Counted from the first letter of the stretch, positions 8,454 through 17,801 are shown. The stretch: DNA of 64,000 nucleotides from Neobacillus massiliamazoniensis (GCF_001048695.1 NZ_CVRB01000001.1:930001-994000), one strand, 5' to 3'. Notes: generated by a model not told the origin, from the sequence alone. Translations and numbers: made by a program.

Positions 8454-9335
8454 ATGAATATTTTATTGATTATCACGATAGCGGTCGTTTTTATCATGAC
8501 AAGCTATTCCATTTACCTGGTTCACCGCGAAAAGAGCAAACTATCCACCATGGCAGGAATGGTGATTAGTATGGCGATTGCGACAATGGCAGGCCTTTTA
8601 TCTGGATTCCTCTTAGGTTCATATTCAGGGGATATGTTTCTTTCAAGCGGAATTAGTATCATTATTGGCTTTACGATCGGTTTCTTATCAGGACAGCCGC
8701 TTGGACTGATACCAATAATGAATGGTGCACTTTCGGGCTTAATCAGCAGTCTATTGGGAGCAATACTCGGCGTCATGCTTCAATATACAGCTCCAACCGT
8801 TATGCTTCTCCTTTTACTACTATTATATGTTGTCATTACTGGCATAGTTATTATATTTATATTAGTCGAAACTAGTGATAAATTTTCGCTCGATACACAA
8901 GGCCTGTCTCCTTTCGCGATTTTGTCTGCAGGAGTGGTTCTCGTAACAGTGTTTTTGTTTTTATACAGCAGTGATCTCGTGAAAATTCCAGATAAGAATG
9001 TTACTGCTAATACGCAGGAGAAAACTCCTCAACAATCAAGTAAATCGGAAATCGATGTATCGAAGGAAAGCAATCCAAAAGTGACGATGAAGGTCACCCC
9101 AACAGGTTACACCCCTAATGTGATTCTTGTAAAAAAAGGTGTCCAAGTTGAACTAGAGATTGACAATCCACTAGAGAATAGCTGCCTCACCACCTTCACC
9201 ATGCCTGATTTTAATATAAACAATGTAAACTTAAAAGTGGGGACAACGAATTTAACCTTCACACCGGATAAAACAGGAGAATATACCTTTAGCTGCGGTA
9301 TGCATATGTATAAAGGGACCATTATTGTAAAATAA
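8454..9335 (+). CDS. membrane protein with C-terminal cupredoxin domain
   Basis: 293 residues. About the first 180 form roughly six to seven hydrophobic helices rich in Gly and Ser. A polar linker follows, then a cupredoxin_1-type domain (about 205-293), presumably outside the membrane. The domain ends GEYTFSCGMHMYKGTIIV, the Cys-x-Met-x-Met pattern of copper-binding cupredoxins, with another Cys at NSCLTTF. Those sulfur ligands suggest Cu(I) binding rather than a blue-copper electron carrier, so a role in copper handling at the envelope is likely. AGAGGAG precedes the ATG. It is monocistronic with its own terminator. Confidence 0.8.
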   Translation: MNILLIITIAVVFIMTSYSIYLVHREKSKLSTMAGMVISMAIATMAGLLSGFLLGSYSGDMFLSSGISIIIGFTIGFLSGQPLGLIPIMNGALSGLISSLLGAILGVMLQYTAPTVMLLLLLLLYVVITGIVIIFILVETSDKFSLDTQGLSPFAILSAGVVLVTVFLFLYSSDLVKIPDKNVTANTQEKTPQQSSKSEIDVSKESNPKVTMKVTPTGYTPNVILVKKGVQVELEIDNPLENSCLTTFTMPDFNINNVNLKVGTTNLTFTPDKTGEYTFSCGMHMYKGTIIVK

Positions 9336-9343
9336 AATAGAAA

Positions 9344-9395
9344 GAGGATGTCCCAAAAGGGTTTTAACCCTTTGTATTAGGATATCCTCTTTTTT
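9344..9395 (+). terminator. terminator of cupredoxin gene
   Basis: GAGGATGTCC...GGATATCCTC with an internal AAGGGTT/AACCCTT stem and a T run, 9 bp after the stop. Confidence 0.75.
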
Positions 9396-9399
9396 GTTA

Positions 9400-9641
9400 G
9401 GCTGTGTTAAACTTGCCTGTTGATTTGCGTTCAAGAAGCGAGCATCCGCGGGCGTTCCGGGGAGCCTCCTCGGGGCTTGCGCCTGTGGGGTCTCCCCTGC
9501 CCCGTACTCCCGCAGGACATTGAATTACATCCTTGAATCCGCCCACGCACGAAGGAAATGCGATAGCATTTTTGAGGAGTCTCGTGCCTTCCGCTCCAAT
9601 CAACATAGTTTCAAAAATCAACAATGACCTTTAACACAGCC
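9400..9641 (+). mobile_element. MITE copy 1 (long form, 242 bp)
   Basis: It begins GGCTGTGTTAAA and ends TTTAACACAGCC, giving perfect 12-bp terminal inverted repeats. TTTTGTTA occurs immediately outside both ends (9392-9399 and 9642-9649), an exact 8-bp target duplication. The interior is GC-rich and folds into hairpins (GGGGAGCCTCC...GGGGTCTCCCC). No credible protein is encoded. Confidence 0.92.
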
Positions 9642-9691
9642 TTTTGTTAAAATATAAGTTCATTTTTCTCAGCACTTTTTATAAACGAAGA

Positions 9692-10747
9692 CTATAATTT
9701 CCTATACCTCTTTAAGGCAAAGATGTTTAATACAATAAAAATGGCTGCGAAGATTACCAAGGCAAGTAGGTCACCACTTATGTCACTGAAACCATACCCT
9801 TTATACATGACCCCTTTTAAAGCATCACCCGCATAGTACATGGGAATGATTTTCGCTACACCCTGCAACCAATTAGCCATCCCTTCGAGTGGAAAGATCC
9901 CCGCAAAAAACACCTGCGGAATAACGGCAATTGGAATAAATTGTATCATTTGAAATTCAGAAGCAGCAAAGCTTGATAACAGGATTCCTAAAGACAATGC
10001 AACTAATGCAAGCAATAAATTAATCACTATGACAGTCCAAAGAGAACCAACAAGGACCAAGTCTAATACGTTAATGGCGTATAAAACCACAATAATGGTT
10101 TGAATAACGGCAAATATTCCATAGCCTATAAGATAGGCAAATACAATTTCTGCTCTGCGAATGGGTGTTGATAATAATCTCTCCAATGTTCCCGTTGTAC
10201 GCTCCCGCAGTAAACCAATCCCGGATATGATAAATACAAAAAAGAAGACAAAAAAACCAACTAATATCGGACTTAAAACATCAAAATAGACTGTGTTTTT
10301 ATTTCCATAAATATATTTTGTTTCAATCGTTTTATTGGGAATATTCACCGGTACTTTCAATTGTTGAATTAATTTAGCTTGGGAAACGGATGCTACCGCT
10401 TGATTCACTCTTAATTGTAATGCCTTAGCCGTTGTTGGATCTGCATTTTTTAATGTTAATGTAAAATTTCCATTTTCCATTTGTAGCATTCCATCGAGAT
10501 TGTCATCTACAACTGTCTTTGATGTTGCTTTCTCGTAATCCTTCACCGTTATCTTTGAATCCTTTAATACTTTTACAATATTTTGATCAATGTTCACTAC
10601 ACCCAATTTCGGATTGACCGTATTACCGTTAAATAAAAAATACATAAGGGTTAAAATTAGTAATGGTGCCACAAATAATAGTGCCAATGTCCTTTTGTCG
10701 CGGAACATTTGCTGACAAATACGTTTGATTAATGCGGTTGTTCTCAT
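9692..10747 (-). CDS. ABC-2 type transporter permease
   Basis: 351-residue membrane subunit of an ABC exporter. It has an N-terminal helix (about 20-40), an extracellular domain (about 45-155), then five helices (about 165-345). The GLLRERTTGTLERLLSTPIRRAE segment is the conserved ABC-2 membrane motif that contacts the ATPase. Substrates in this family are drugs or lipids, and none can be named here. Its ATG overlaps the stop of the ATPase gene by four bases, so translation is coupled. A TetR-type regulator is divergently transcribed. Confidence 0.92.
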   Translation of the reverse strand: MRTTALIKRICQQMFRDKRTLALLFVAPLLILTLMYFLFNGNTVNPKLGVVNIDQNIVKVLKDSKITVKDYEKATSKTVVDDNLDGMLQMENGNFTLTLKNADPTTAKALQLRVNQAVASVSQAKLIQQLKVPVNIPNKTIETKYIYGNKNTVYFDVLSPILVGFFVFFFVFIISGIGLLRERTTGTLERLLSTPIRRAEIVFAYLIGYGIFAVIQTIIVVLYAINVLDLVLVGSLWTVIVINLLLALVALSLGILLSSFAASEFQMIQFIPIAVIPQVFFAGIFPLEGMANWLQGVAKIIPMYYAGDALKGVMYKGYGFSDISGDLLALVIFAAIFIVLNIFALKRYRKL

Positions 10748-11469
10748 GCTTGTTTCCTCCCTGCGCGTAAGAATACCTCATCAAAATTATCGGTTTTATA
10801 TAATTCTTTTAATTCTTTAGGAGAGCCAATCGCTAATATTCGTCCATCCCTTACCATGGCGACGACATCGCATTTTTCGGCCTCATCCATTACATGGGTT
10901 GTGACAATGATCGTTTTTTCCTCTTCATTTTTTAATCTTAAAAGTTCACTCCATATTGATAATTTTAATTCTGGATCAATGCCAACCGTCGGCTCGTCTA
11001 AAATAAGAACTTTTGGGTCCTGAATTAAAGCGATTGCCATTGATAGCCGCCTTTTCATTCCTCCTGAATAAGCAGAAACTCTTTTATTTAAATCAGAAGT
11101 TAGGTTTACTAAATTGGCTGCATACAAAATTCGCTGCTTTTGTTCTTGCTTACTCAATTTATACAAGGATGCAAAAAATTTAAGATTCTCCTCCCCTGTC
11201 AGCTCTACATATAATGCATCTGATTGCGCCATGTAACCTATTTCCTGTAATAAAGCCAGATTCGGCATTTTTTGATCTAGGACTTGAATAGATCCGGCAT
11301 CAGCCTTTTCCATGCCGACAATCATTTTTACCAATGTGGTCTTACCAGCACCGGAAGGTCCAATTAACCCAAATAATTGACCTTTAGGAATATTTAAATT
11401 TACATCATTCAAGACATTTTTTTTGCCATAGCTTTTACTAACCTGTTCCACTTTGATGGTTGGATTCAT
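10744..11469 (-). CDS. ABC transporter ATP-binding protein
   Basis: 241-residue ATPase partner of the downstream permease. It has Walker A GPSGAGKTT near residue 37, Q-loop GYMAQSDALY, signature YSGGMKRRLSMA, Walker B VLILDEP and the H-loop TTHVMDE. ATG follows GGGGGTAAG. It is the first gene of the two-gene exporter operon, reading away from the TetR gene. Confidence 0.94.
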   Translation of the reverse strand: MNPTIKVEQVSKSYGKKNVLNDVNLNIPKGQLFGLIGPSGAGKTTLVKMIVGMEKADAGSIQVLDQKMPNLALLQEIGYMAQSDALYVELTGEENLKFFASLYKLSKQEQKQRILYAANLVNLTSDLNKRVSAYSGGMKRRLSMAIALIQDPKVLILDEPTVGIDPELKLSIWSELLRLKNEEEKTIIVTTHVMDEAEKCDVVAMVRDGRILAIGSPKELKELYKTDNFDEVFLRAGRKQA

Positions 11470-11495
11470 CTAACTTACCCCCTAATCTCACTATA

Positions 11496-11516
11496 AAATG
11501 AACACCGTGTTGACTG
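11496..11516. promoter_or_regulatory. candidate TetR-family operator
   Basis: AACAC-C-GTGTT (11501-11511) is a perfect small palindrome in the divergent gap between the ABC operon and the TetR-type gene. A related TGTTCATTTT occurs near 11577. The palindrome is seen; the assignment to this regulator is inferred from position. Confidence 0.45.
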
Positions 11517-11609
11517 TTTTTCTACTTTTAGATTACAATGCAATTACCTTAAATACAATCGACAATAAAGCAAAAAATGTTCATTTTAATAAAAATGGAG
11601 CTGGTAAGG

Positions 11610-12224
11610 ATGACAGAAAAAGCACATGATAAAATGGCTGCAAGAACAAAGCAACTTATAAAGGAAACTTTAATCGAATTGATCGAAGAAAAGAGCTTTG
11701 AAGGAATAACGGTTAAAGACTTAACTGTGAAGGCTGGATTAAATAGAGGAACCTTTTATCTTCATTATCGGGATAAATATGATTTAATGGTTAAGATTCA
11801 AGAAGAATTACTCCAAGGATTTTTACAGATTGTTTTACAAATAGACCCTTTTGATGTAGGAAAGTACCTATCAAAAAATATTCCTTACCCTGTAATTGTT
11901 CAACTTTTTACGTACCTGAAAAGTCATTCGCGAATTATTAAAGTGCTATTAGGGCCAAAAGGTGACCCTGCCTTTCCAAAGAAAATGAAAGAGATCATTA
12001 AAACGAATTTTTTTGAAAATACGATCAAAAATTTGATTACCTTTCCAGAAGAAGTCGCGATTGTAAAAGAGTATCTGCCTGCAATTGGGACGTCAGTACA
12101 TTTTGGGATTATTGAAAAATGGTTAGATAATGACATGCCCCATTCACCCGAGGAAATGGCGATGATGTATTTTAATATTGTTAAATTTATTAAAGTTCAA
12201 ATAAACAAAATCAATAAAATTTAG
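11610..12224 (+). CDS. TetR/AcrR-family transcriptional regulator
   Basis: 204 residues. The N-terminal helix-turn-helix spans about residues 10-55 (TKQLIKETLIELIEEKSFEG, then VKDLTVKAGLNRGTFYLHY). The C-terminal part is a ligand-binding domain of the TetR_C type found in YvdT/YxaF-like regulators. The start is the ATG at 11610, 8 nt after GGAG; the upstream ATG at 11577 has no ribosome binding site. It is divergent from the two-gene ABC exporter and is the obvious candidate repressor of it. Confidence 0.9.
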   Translation: MTEKAHDKMAARTKQLIKETLIELIEEKSFEGITVKDLTVKAGLNRGTFYLHYRDKYDLMVKIQEELLQGFLQIVLQIDPFDVGKYLSKNIPYPVIVQLFTYLKSHSRIIKVLLGPKGDPAFPKKMKEIIKTNFFENTIKNLITFPEEVAIVKEYLPAIGTSVHFGIIEKWLDNDMPHSPEEMAMMYFNIVKFIKVQINKINKI

Positions 12225-12239
12225 TTTTAATTAAGGAAA

Positions 12240-12268
12240 AAGCTTGGTCATGAAACCAAGCTTTTTTT
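12240..12268 (+). terminator. terminator of TetR gene
   Basis: AAGCTTGGT-loop-ACCAAGCTT followed by seven T. Confidence 0.9.
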
Positions 12269-12313
12269 CATAAAATTGTTGTATTGATATTATAAATATG
12301 GAGGGTTTTTCTT

Positions 12314-12523
12314 ATGATTAACACGGAAAATGTGAAAAAAAAATCGCCATCTTCATCTACGACGAACAATAAAAATGATATAAAAATAAATAACAGCTTT
12401 ATCCTCAATTTAACGTTTAACATGGGAGATTCTTTAAGTTTACTGGGGGTTATTGCAGGAATAGTCGTTTTAAGAAAAGTAGTAAAACAACGTATAAATA
12501 AGAAGCGCTCAAAAGAAAATTAA
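12314..12523 (+). CDS. small hypothetical membrane protein (69 aa)
   Basis: ATG is preceded by GGAGGG at good spacing and a terminator follows the stop, so the gene looks real. The N-terminal 30 residues are polar (Lys, Asn, Ser). A hydrophobic segment (about 38-57: DSLSLLGVIAGIVVL) is followed by a very basic tail. This suits a single-span membrane peptide with the basic end inside. I recognise no family. Confidence 0.65.
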   Translation: MINTENVKKKSPSSSTTNNKNDIKINNSFILNLTFNMGDSLSLLGVIAGIVVLRKVVKQRINKKRSKEN

Positions 12524-12531
12524 AGGCTGCC

Positions 12532-12552
12532 GAGAATCTTCAGGCAGCCTTT
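12532..12552 (+). terminator. terminator
   Basis: AGGCTGCC-GAGAATCTTCA-GGCAGCCT followed by TTCT, just after the stop at 12523. Confidence 0.7.
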
Positions 12553-12667
12553 CTAGTTTAATGGTAATCATTCTTTCGTTTTTTTCCAATAAGAACCTTG
12601 ATTGATAAACAGAATCCTGTACATGTTAAAAACATCTTGGCTACAACTGAGATCCATCCACTAAAAA

Positions 12668-13918
12668 TCAAATTTTTTGCGCTTTTGGAAACGTAATTTC
12701 AATCATGGTTCCTTTTCCAAGTGTACTCTGGACCTTTGTTTTACCATGATGTTTTTCAATAATCCATTTCGCTATTGAAAGCCCGAGTCCTGTCCCCTCA
12801 GCTGCAGAACGTGCTTTATCACTTTGGTAAAAACGATCGAAAATTTTGGGAATGTCCTCCTCCGGAATTCCAATCCCTGTATCTTCAACCTTAAGAATGA
12901 TTGAAGAGTGGCTTTGCTGACAGGCAAGGCGTATTTCGCCACCTTCATTTGTATACTTCATGGCATTGTCTAGCAAAATGACAATAAGCTGATGAATTCT
13001 TTCTTTATCGCCAAAAAAAGAAACAGTGTCATTCGCTTCCAAACAAATGGACTTTCCTTGGTAGGAAACGATTTCTTCATAATCTTGAACAAGTTCTCTT
13101 AAAAGATCATCCAAAAGGAATGGCAGTTTCTTCACTTCAATTTGATTGGAATCTGATCGTGCCAATGTCAACAAATTGGTCACTAACTTAGATAACCGTC
13201 TCGATTCCTTCGAGATGGTCGATATGTCAAGAATCTTTTCCTGAATAGTCGCTGAAGGAGCACGGAACAGTAAATCCGTTTTCGCCTGAATCACCGCTAG
13301 TGGCGTTCTGAGCTCATGTGAAGCATCAGATACAAACTCCTGCTGCTTTTGCCAGGCATTTTTAATAGGAACAAGTGCACGACCAGCTAGAAAATAACCT
13401 GAGAAAATCGCACAAATTACACCTACCCCACAACCAATTGTGATAATTAATAAAAGTCGATTCAACAATTCTTGTTCTGAATCGGTATTTCGAATGACTT
13501 GAACGGTAAATTTACCAAAATTCGGATCAACGATTGTTGTCGCGATGTAACGGAAGGAAAAATTCTCAACATCTACATCCTGTAAAGAATCCAATTTCTT
13601 CGGACGGATTTGATCCTCATTATCAATAAAAAGCTGGGAGTCACGACCTTGGTTAGACATAAGATGCTTATTCTTATCCCATACGAGGATTATTATTCTT
13701 GGATCTCTCCTGATGTATCTTGGACCTGGTCCGGTATTATCTTTTGGAGTCGGCTGCTGACTCCGAAAAACATCAATCGATTGCAGCAAGGATTGGTTCA
13801 CATTTTTATATAATTTGTTTTGAGTATAAAAATAAATAATACTCCCAAAGATGCTAATTAATACGATAAAAACAACGGAATTAATAATGGTAAGCCTGAT
13901 ATGTGTCTTCCGAAACAT
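12668..13918 (-). CDS. OmpR-type sensor histidine kinase
   Basis: 416-residue membrane kinase. TM1 (about 8-30), an extracellular domain of about 120 residues and TM2 (about 155-180) are followed by HisKA with the phospho-acceptor His in FVSDASHELRTPLAVIQ, then HATPase_c (N box DNAMKY, G1 DTGIGIP, G2 GTGLGLSI). ATG at 13918 follows AAGGAG; the upstream in-frame start at 13939 would overlap the response regulator. It lies 10 bp after the regulator gene, forming a two-component pair, and is downstream of a YknXYZ-like exporter that it may control. Confidence 0.93.
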   Translation of the reverse strand: MFRKTHIRLTIINSVVFIVLISIFGSIIYFYTQNKLYKNVNQSLLQSIDVFRSQQPTPKDNTGPGPRYIRRDPRIIILVWDKNKHLMSNQGRDSQLFIDNEDQIRPKKLDSLQDVDVENFSFRYIATTIVDPNFGKFTVQVIRNTDSEQELLNRLLLIITIGCGVGVICAIFSGYFLAGRALVPIKNAWQKQQEFVSDASHELRTPLAVIQAKTDLLFRAPSATIQEKILDISTISKESRRLSKLVTNLLTLARSDSNQIEVKKLPFLLDDLLRELVQDYEEIVSYQGKSICLEANDTVSFFGDKERIHQLIVILLDNAMKYTNEGGEIRLACQQSHSSIILKVEDTGIGIPEEDIPKIFDRFYQSDKARSAAEGTGLGLSIAKWIIEKHHGKTKVQSTLGKGTMIEITFPKAQKI

Positions 13919-13928
13919 GGCCGACTCC

Positions 13929-14600
13929 TTACTCTTCACTTAACATATAGCCAACACCACGGATGGTTTTGATATCGCAATGATAGCCAAACGGTTCAAG
14001 TTTTTTACGAAGATGATGCATGAACACCTCAACAATGGCGATGGTTGTGTCAGAGTCAAAGCCCCATACACGATCGTAGATTTGTTCTTTTGTTAAAATG
14101 GCTCCTTTATTTTGAATCAAATATTCTAATAGCTCATATTGTTTTGAAGTAAGCTTAATAGACTTGTCATTCACGATAATATCCCGTTCTTTTCCCAACA
14201 GCTCAATTCCCCGATATTGAATCGTTTGATTGGTTGTCAAGCTTCCGCTCCTCCTTAATAATGCGCGGATACGTGCCTTCAATTCTGCTGCTTGAAACGG
14301 TTTAACTAAATAATCATCACCACCGCTGTCGAGTCCCATGACACGATCTTCTAATGAATCCCTAGCTGTTAAAAACAGGACTGGTGTTTTTAAACCCTCT
14401 TTTCGAATCGTTTGTAAAACTTCAAATCCATCCATTTCAGGCAGCATGACATCTAAAACAATGGCATCATGGATATTTTGCATCGCCAAGAATAAGGCAT
14501 CTTCACCATTTGATGCTTGATCGACCTCGAATTCGTCAGATAATAACTGGACAATGGATTCGAGTAAGGGAATATTATCTTCAACAACTAATAATCGCAA
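13929..14600 (-). CDS. OmpR/PhoB-family response regulator
   Basis: 223 residues from TTG 14600, which lies 9 nt after AAGGAG. Longer frames run into a dispersed repeat and are not credible. The receiver domain (1-115) contains VVEDN, phospho-acceptor Asp in AIVLDVMLP, the Thr of FLTARD and Lys of YLVKPF. The C-terminal winged helix (about 125-220) ends TIRGVGYML. It pairs with the kinase immediately downstream. Confidence 0.93.
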   Translation of the reverse strand: MRLLVVEDNIPLLESIVQLLSDEFEVDQASNGEDALFLAMQNIHDAIVLDVMLPEMDGFEVLQTIRKEGLKTPVLFLTARDSLEDRVMGLDSGGDDYLVKPFQAAELKARIRALLRRSGSLTTNQTIQYRGIELLGKERDIIVNDKSIKLTSKQYELLEYLIQNKGAILTKEQIYDRVWGFDSDTTIAIVEVFMHHLRKKLEPFGYHCDIKTIRGVGYMLSEE

Positions 14601-14620
14601 GGTATCTCTCTCCTTTTTAG

Positions 14621-14797
14621 AAAAGCGCAAGCGCCTTCGGAACAAGCACAGCTTGTTCCTGCGAGGAATATTCTAAGGAGCATTCCTTTATGCTCAGCCC
14701 CGACAAGCATAAGACAAGCCGGCATGAAGGTTGCTTTTTAACCTTCTTGGCGGATTGGCTTATGACCTCGAGGGGCTAGGCGCTGGAGCTAGACAAT
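14621..14797. repeat. dispersed cruciform-like repeat R3, full copy
   Basis: Ends pair as AAAAGCGCAAGCGCC with GGCGCTGGAGCT. Inside are perfect hairpins such as GGAACAAGC-ACA-GCTTGTTCC and GAAGGTT-GCTTTTT-AACCTTC, and an outer pairing CCCCGACAAGCATAAG with CTTATGACCTCGAGGGG. A degenerate short copy is at 37836-37876 and a possible remnant at 45923-45956. The 315-bp gap it occupies contains no gene. Confidence 0.75.
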
Positions 14798-14915
14798 TCT
14801 CAAAATACAATGATATAAATTCTGATTTTATTAAAAAGCACTCCATTATTATCCTATTATATAGCAAACAAAGCGGTCGTTACAGTCACGTCCGCTTTGT
14901 TCTAACACTATTCTC

Positions 14916-16082
14916 CTATTCATATCTAAGGGCTTGAATAGGGTTTAATTTTGATGCTTTATTAGCAGGGAATACCCCAAAAACAACACCTACTACTACC
15001 GAGAATAAGAATGACATTAAAATGACTGATGATGAGAAGGTAAATGTCATGCTTAAGGTTGACGATAAAATTTTACCAAGCCCGAGTCCAATTAGGATTC
15101 CGATGATTCCTCCCATTGAACTTAAGACAGCTGCCTCGATTAAGAATTGCAATAATACATCTCGTCTTTTCGCTCCAATGGCTTTACGAATACCGATTTC
15201 TTTCGTTCTTTCTGATACTGAAACGAGCATAATATTCATAATTCCAATACCGCCAACAAGTAAGGAAATCCCAGCAATTCCTCCTAACATCATAGTCATC
15301 GTGTTGGAAACCGAGCTCATCGTATTCATTAAATCCTGCTGATTTGAAACTGAATAGGAATCAGATTGGTTTGGAAACATGGTTGCCAATTTGGCTTGAA
15401 TTTCAGCCATGATAAAATCCAATTGATCCTGGCTTTTGCCTTGAAGATATAATTGATTAACATTAGTGGTTTTCAGCAAACGCTCACCGGTGCTTAGCGG
15501 CACAATAACGACATCGTCACCACTTGACCCAAGCGAACTTCCTTTTGATTCCAACACACCGACTACTTTGAATGACGTACCATTTATTTGAATGTATTGG
15601 TCAATCGGATTATCTGTTCCAAAGAATGTTTGTGCTGTAGTTGCACCAATGACAGCAATTTTCTGTCTGTATTCGTTGTCAAGGTCATTAATAAAACGAC
15701 CTTGACTAACATTTACATTTTTAATTGATGAGTAATTAGAGTTTGTTGCCGTTAACGATACCTGAGCAGATGTCCGATCTTTTTTTACTTCAACACGACC
15801 GGAAATAACAGGAGCGACTGACTTAACTCCATTTAATTTACTGATCTCATCAATTTTATCCTGCGTTATTGCTAAATTTGTCCCAAATGTATTCACGGTT
15901 AACAGGTTAGTCCCTAATGAATTAATTTGGTTGGTTACATTGGTGGTAGAACCTTGTGCCATTGCCACAAGGACAATGACAGAGGAAACACCAATGATAA
16001 TTCCGAGCATGGTTAAAACTGAACGGAGCTTATTGCTTTTAATACTGCGGAGTGCCATTTTAATGGATTGCAAGATGCCCAC
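14916..16082 (-). CDS. MacB/YknZ-like ABC transporter permease
   Basis: 388 residues: TM1 (about 20-45), a large MacB periplasmic-core-type domain (about 50-260), then three helices containing the FtsX motif GGIGIMNIMLVSVSERTKEIGIRKA. It belongs to the tripartite-like efflux complexes that Bacillus uses against toxins (YknXYZ protects against SdpC). GTG follows GGGGGTGTGC, and the gene overlaps the end of the ATPase gene by 23 bases. Confidence 0.92.
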   Translation of the reverse strand: MGILQSIKMALRSIKSNKLRSVLTMLGIIIGVSSVIVLVAMAQGSTTNVTNQINSLGTNLLTVNTFGTNLAITQDKIDEISKLNGVKSVAPVISGRVEVKKDRTSAQVSLTATNSNYSSIKNVNVSQGRFINDLDNEYRQKIAVIGATTAQTFFGTDNPIDQYIQINGTSFKVVGVLESKGSSLGSSGDDVVIVPLSTGERLLKTTNVNQLYLQGKSQDQLDFIMAEIQAKLATMFPNQSDSYSVSNQQDLMNTMSSVSNTMTMMLGGIAGISLLVGGIGIMNIMLVSVSERTKEIGIRKAIGAKRRDVLLQFLIEAAVLSSMGGIIGILIGLGLGKILSSTLSMTFTFSSSVILMSFLFSVVVGVVFGVFPANKASKLNPIQALRYE

Positions 16083-16770
16083 TCAGCACACCCCCATTTT
16101 CTTGAAGTTGCCCATCTTGAATACTCACCATTCTTTTTGCCTGTTTGGCAATCGATAAATCGTGGGTAATTAATATGATCGTATTCCCTAACTCATTTAA
16201 TTGGTTTATGATTTCTAATATTTCCTTACTCGTCTTACTATCTAACGCTCCAGTAGGTTCGTCAGCAAGTAAGATCGATGGATTACCAGCAAGGGCTCTT
16301 GCGATGGCAACCCTTTGCTGCTGGCCACCTGAAAGCTGGGTAGGCAAATGCCCAGCTCGGTCGGACAGCCCAACCTTTTTTAACGACTCTAAGGCGAGTT
16401 CACGTCTTATTTTCGCAGAAAGTCCGGCATATAACAGCGGAAGCTCAACATTTTCAACAGCCGTCAGCTTCGTTAAAAGGTTAAAGTTTTGAAAAATAAA
16501 TCCAATCTTTTGATTACGAATCGTGGCTAACTGATTATCATTCATTTTTCCAATATCCTTCCCATCAAGAAGGTATTGACCTGAATCAGGTCGGTCCAAG
16601 CAGCCGATCATATTCATCAATGTCGATTTACCTGAACCGGATGGACCAATGATCGCTAAAAATTCGCCCTTATTTATTTCAAATGAAATATTATTTAAGG
16701 CATGAACGGTTTCGCCACCAAGCTTATAGCTTTTCATGATGTTTTTGATTTCAATAATCGGTGTGCTCAT
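16060..16770 (-). CDS. MacB/YknY-like ABC ATP-binding protein
   Basis: 236 residues. Walker A GPSGSGKST, Q-loop FIFQNFNLL, signature LSGGQQQRVAIARAL, Walker B ILLADEPTGALDS and the H-loop ITHD are all present. This is the lipoprotein-export/MacB ATPase class. The ATG overlaps the stop of the adaptor gene upstream (TAATG arrangement), so the three genes form one coupled operon. Confidence 0.94.
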   Translation of the reverse strand: MSTPIIEIKNIMKSYKLGGETVHALNNISFEINKGEFLAIIGPSGSGKSTLMNMIGCLDRPDSGQYLLDGKDIGKMNDNQLATIRNQKIGFIFQNFNLLTKLTAVENVELPLLYAGLSAKIRRELALESLKKVGLSDRAGHLPTQLSGGQQQRVAIARALAGNPSILLADEPTGALDSKTSKEILEIINQLNELGNTIILITHDLSIAKQAKRMVSIQDGQLQENGGVLSGHLAIH

Positions 16771-17801
16771 TAGTTACCACCCCTTCCACCAGATGACGCT
16801 TTTCCACCTCCATTACCACCATTTCCACCGCCTCGGTTCTGACGACCCATGCCGCCCATTCCGCCATATCCGCCCATACCGCCAAATCCACCTTGCATAT
16901 ATTTAGCATTATTGTTGCTGCTAATCACTAAATTTGGAAGGCGAACGACTTGACCTTCGGTTAAGCCTTGAGTAATTTCGACATAATCTGCATTTGCCAT
17001 ACCAGTTTGAACCATGACACGGGAACTAGACCATTGGTTACCTTGACTGTTTTGGTTATTACCTTGCGTATTTTGACTATTCTGATCTTGGTTTGCAAGC
17101 ATAACAAATTTCTTGCCATTCATTGAATGCACTGCATCCACCGGTACATATAAAGCATTGTCCTTACTTGCTGTTAGAATGTCTGCCTCTGTACTCATAC
17201 CCACCTTTAAGCCGGTTGGGTTGTCAATATGGACTGTAACATCAAAAGTGGAAACACCGTTTGTTGATGTACCTTCGTTTGCAATTGCTGTTACAGTTCC
17301 ATTAAATGTTTGATCAGGTAGAGCATTTATTTTTATGGTTGCAGTTTGTCCCACGCTAACCTTTGGAATATCAAGTTCATCGATCGAAGCAACTGTTTGT
17401 AGATCATTGTAATTTGTAAGATGGGCTACAGCTTGGCCGATTTGCACTCGTTCACCTGCTTGAACATTGATTGCTGTAACAACGCCATCTGAAGGTGCTG
17501 TAATCGGATTACTTCCATCTGTAAAAGTAATAAGCACGTCGCCTGCTTTGACTGCCTGCCCTGCCGAAACGAGAACTTCAGCAATTTGATTATTATTTAT
17601 TGTAGATTTAATGTCCTCAGTCGTAACAGGTTGTACTGTACCAGATCCACTGACTCGGACCTCAAATTTCCCTTTTTGAACAACAGCTGTTCGATTTTGG
17701 GTAGGAGTTTGTTGTTGTGCTTTTGTTTTCGAACTGTAAAATAGGTAACCTCCTCCACCTACTACCAGTACTGCAATGATAATAATAATCCATTTTTTCA
17801 T
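16770..17801 (-). CDS. HlyD/YknX-like efflux adaptor (membrane fusion protein)
   Basis: 343 residues. An N-terminal membrane anchor (about 3-24) is followed by a lipoyl/barrel-sandwich domain (about 45-140) and a beta-barrel domain with GTVTAIANEGT. The C-terminus (about 305-343) is unusually glycine-rich (GGFGGMGGYGGMGGMG). It would connect the permease to the outer face of the envelope. ATG follows AAGGAG. It is the first gene of the yknXYZ-like operon and is divergent from the MarR gene, with a shared 190-bp promoter region. Confidence 0.9.
   Translation of the reverse strand: MKKWIIIIIAVLVVGGGGYLFYSSKTKAQQQTPTQNRTAVVQKGKFEVRVSGSGTVQPVTTEDIKSTINNNQIAEVLVSAGQAVKAGDVLITFTDGSNPITAPSDGVVTAINVQAGERVQIGQAVAHLTNYNDLQTVASIDELDIPKVSVGQTATIKINALPDQTFNGTVTAIANEGTSTNGVSTFDVTVHIDNPTGLKVGMSTEADILTASKDNALYVPVDAVHSMNGKKFVMLANQDQNSQNTQGNNQNSQGNQWSSSRVMVQTGMANADYVEITQGLTEGQVVRLPNLVISSNNNAKYMQGGFGGMGGYGGMGGMGRQNRGGGNGGNGGGKASSGGRGGN

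Noticed and set aside
9397..9624. Frames inside MITE copies (also at 25448, 42291, 42385, 48049), with peptides like MLIGAEGARLLREYGAGE
   Set aside because: They recur in every copy with frameshifts and differing lengths, so they follow from element DNA and are not proteins.
14338..14937. Plus-strand frames over the response regulator and the R3 repeat
   Set aside because: Antisense shadows of a well-supported gene and of a repeat.
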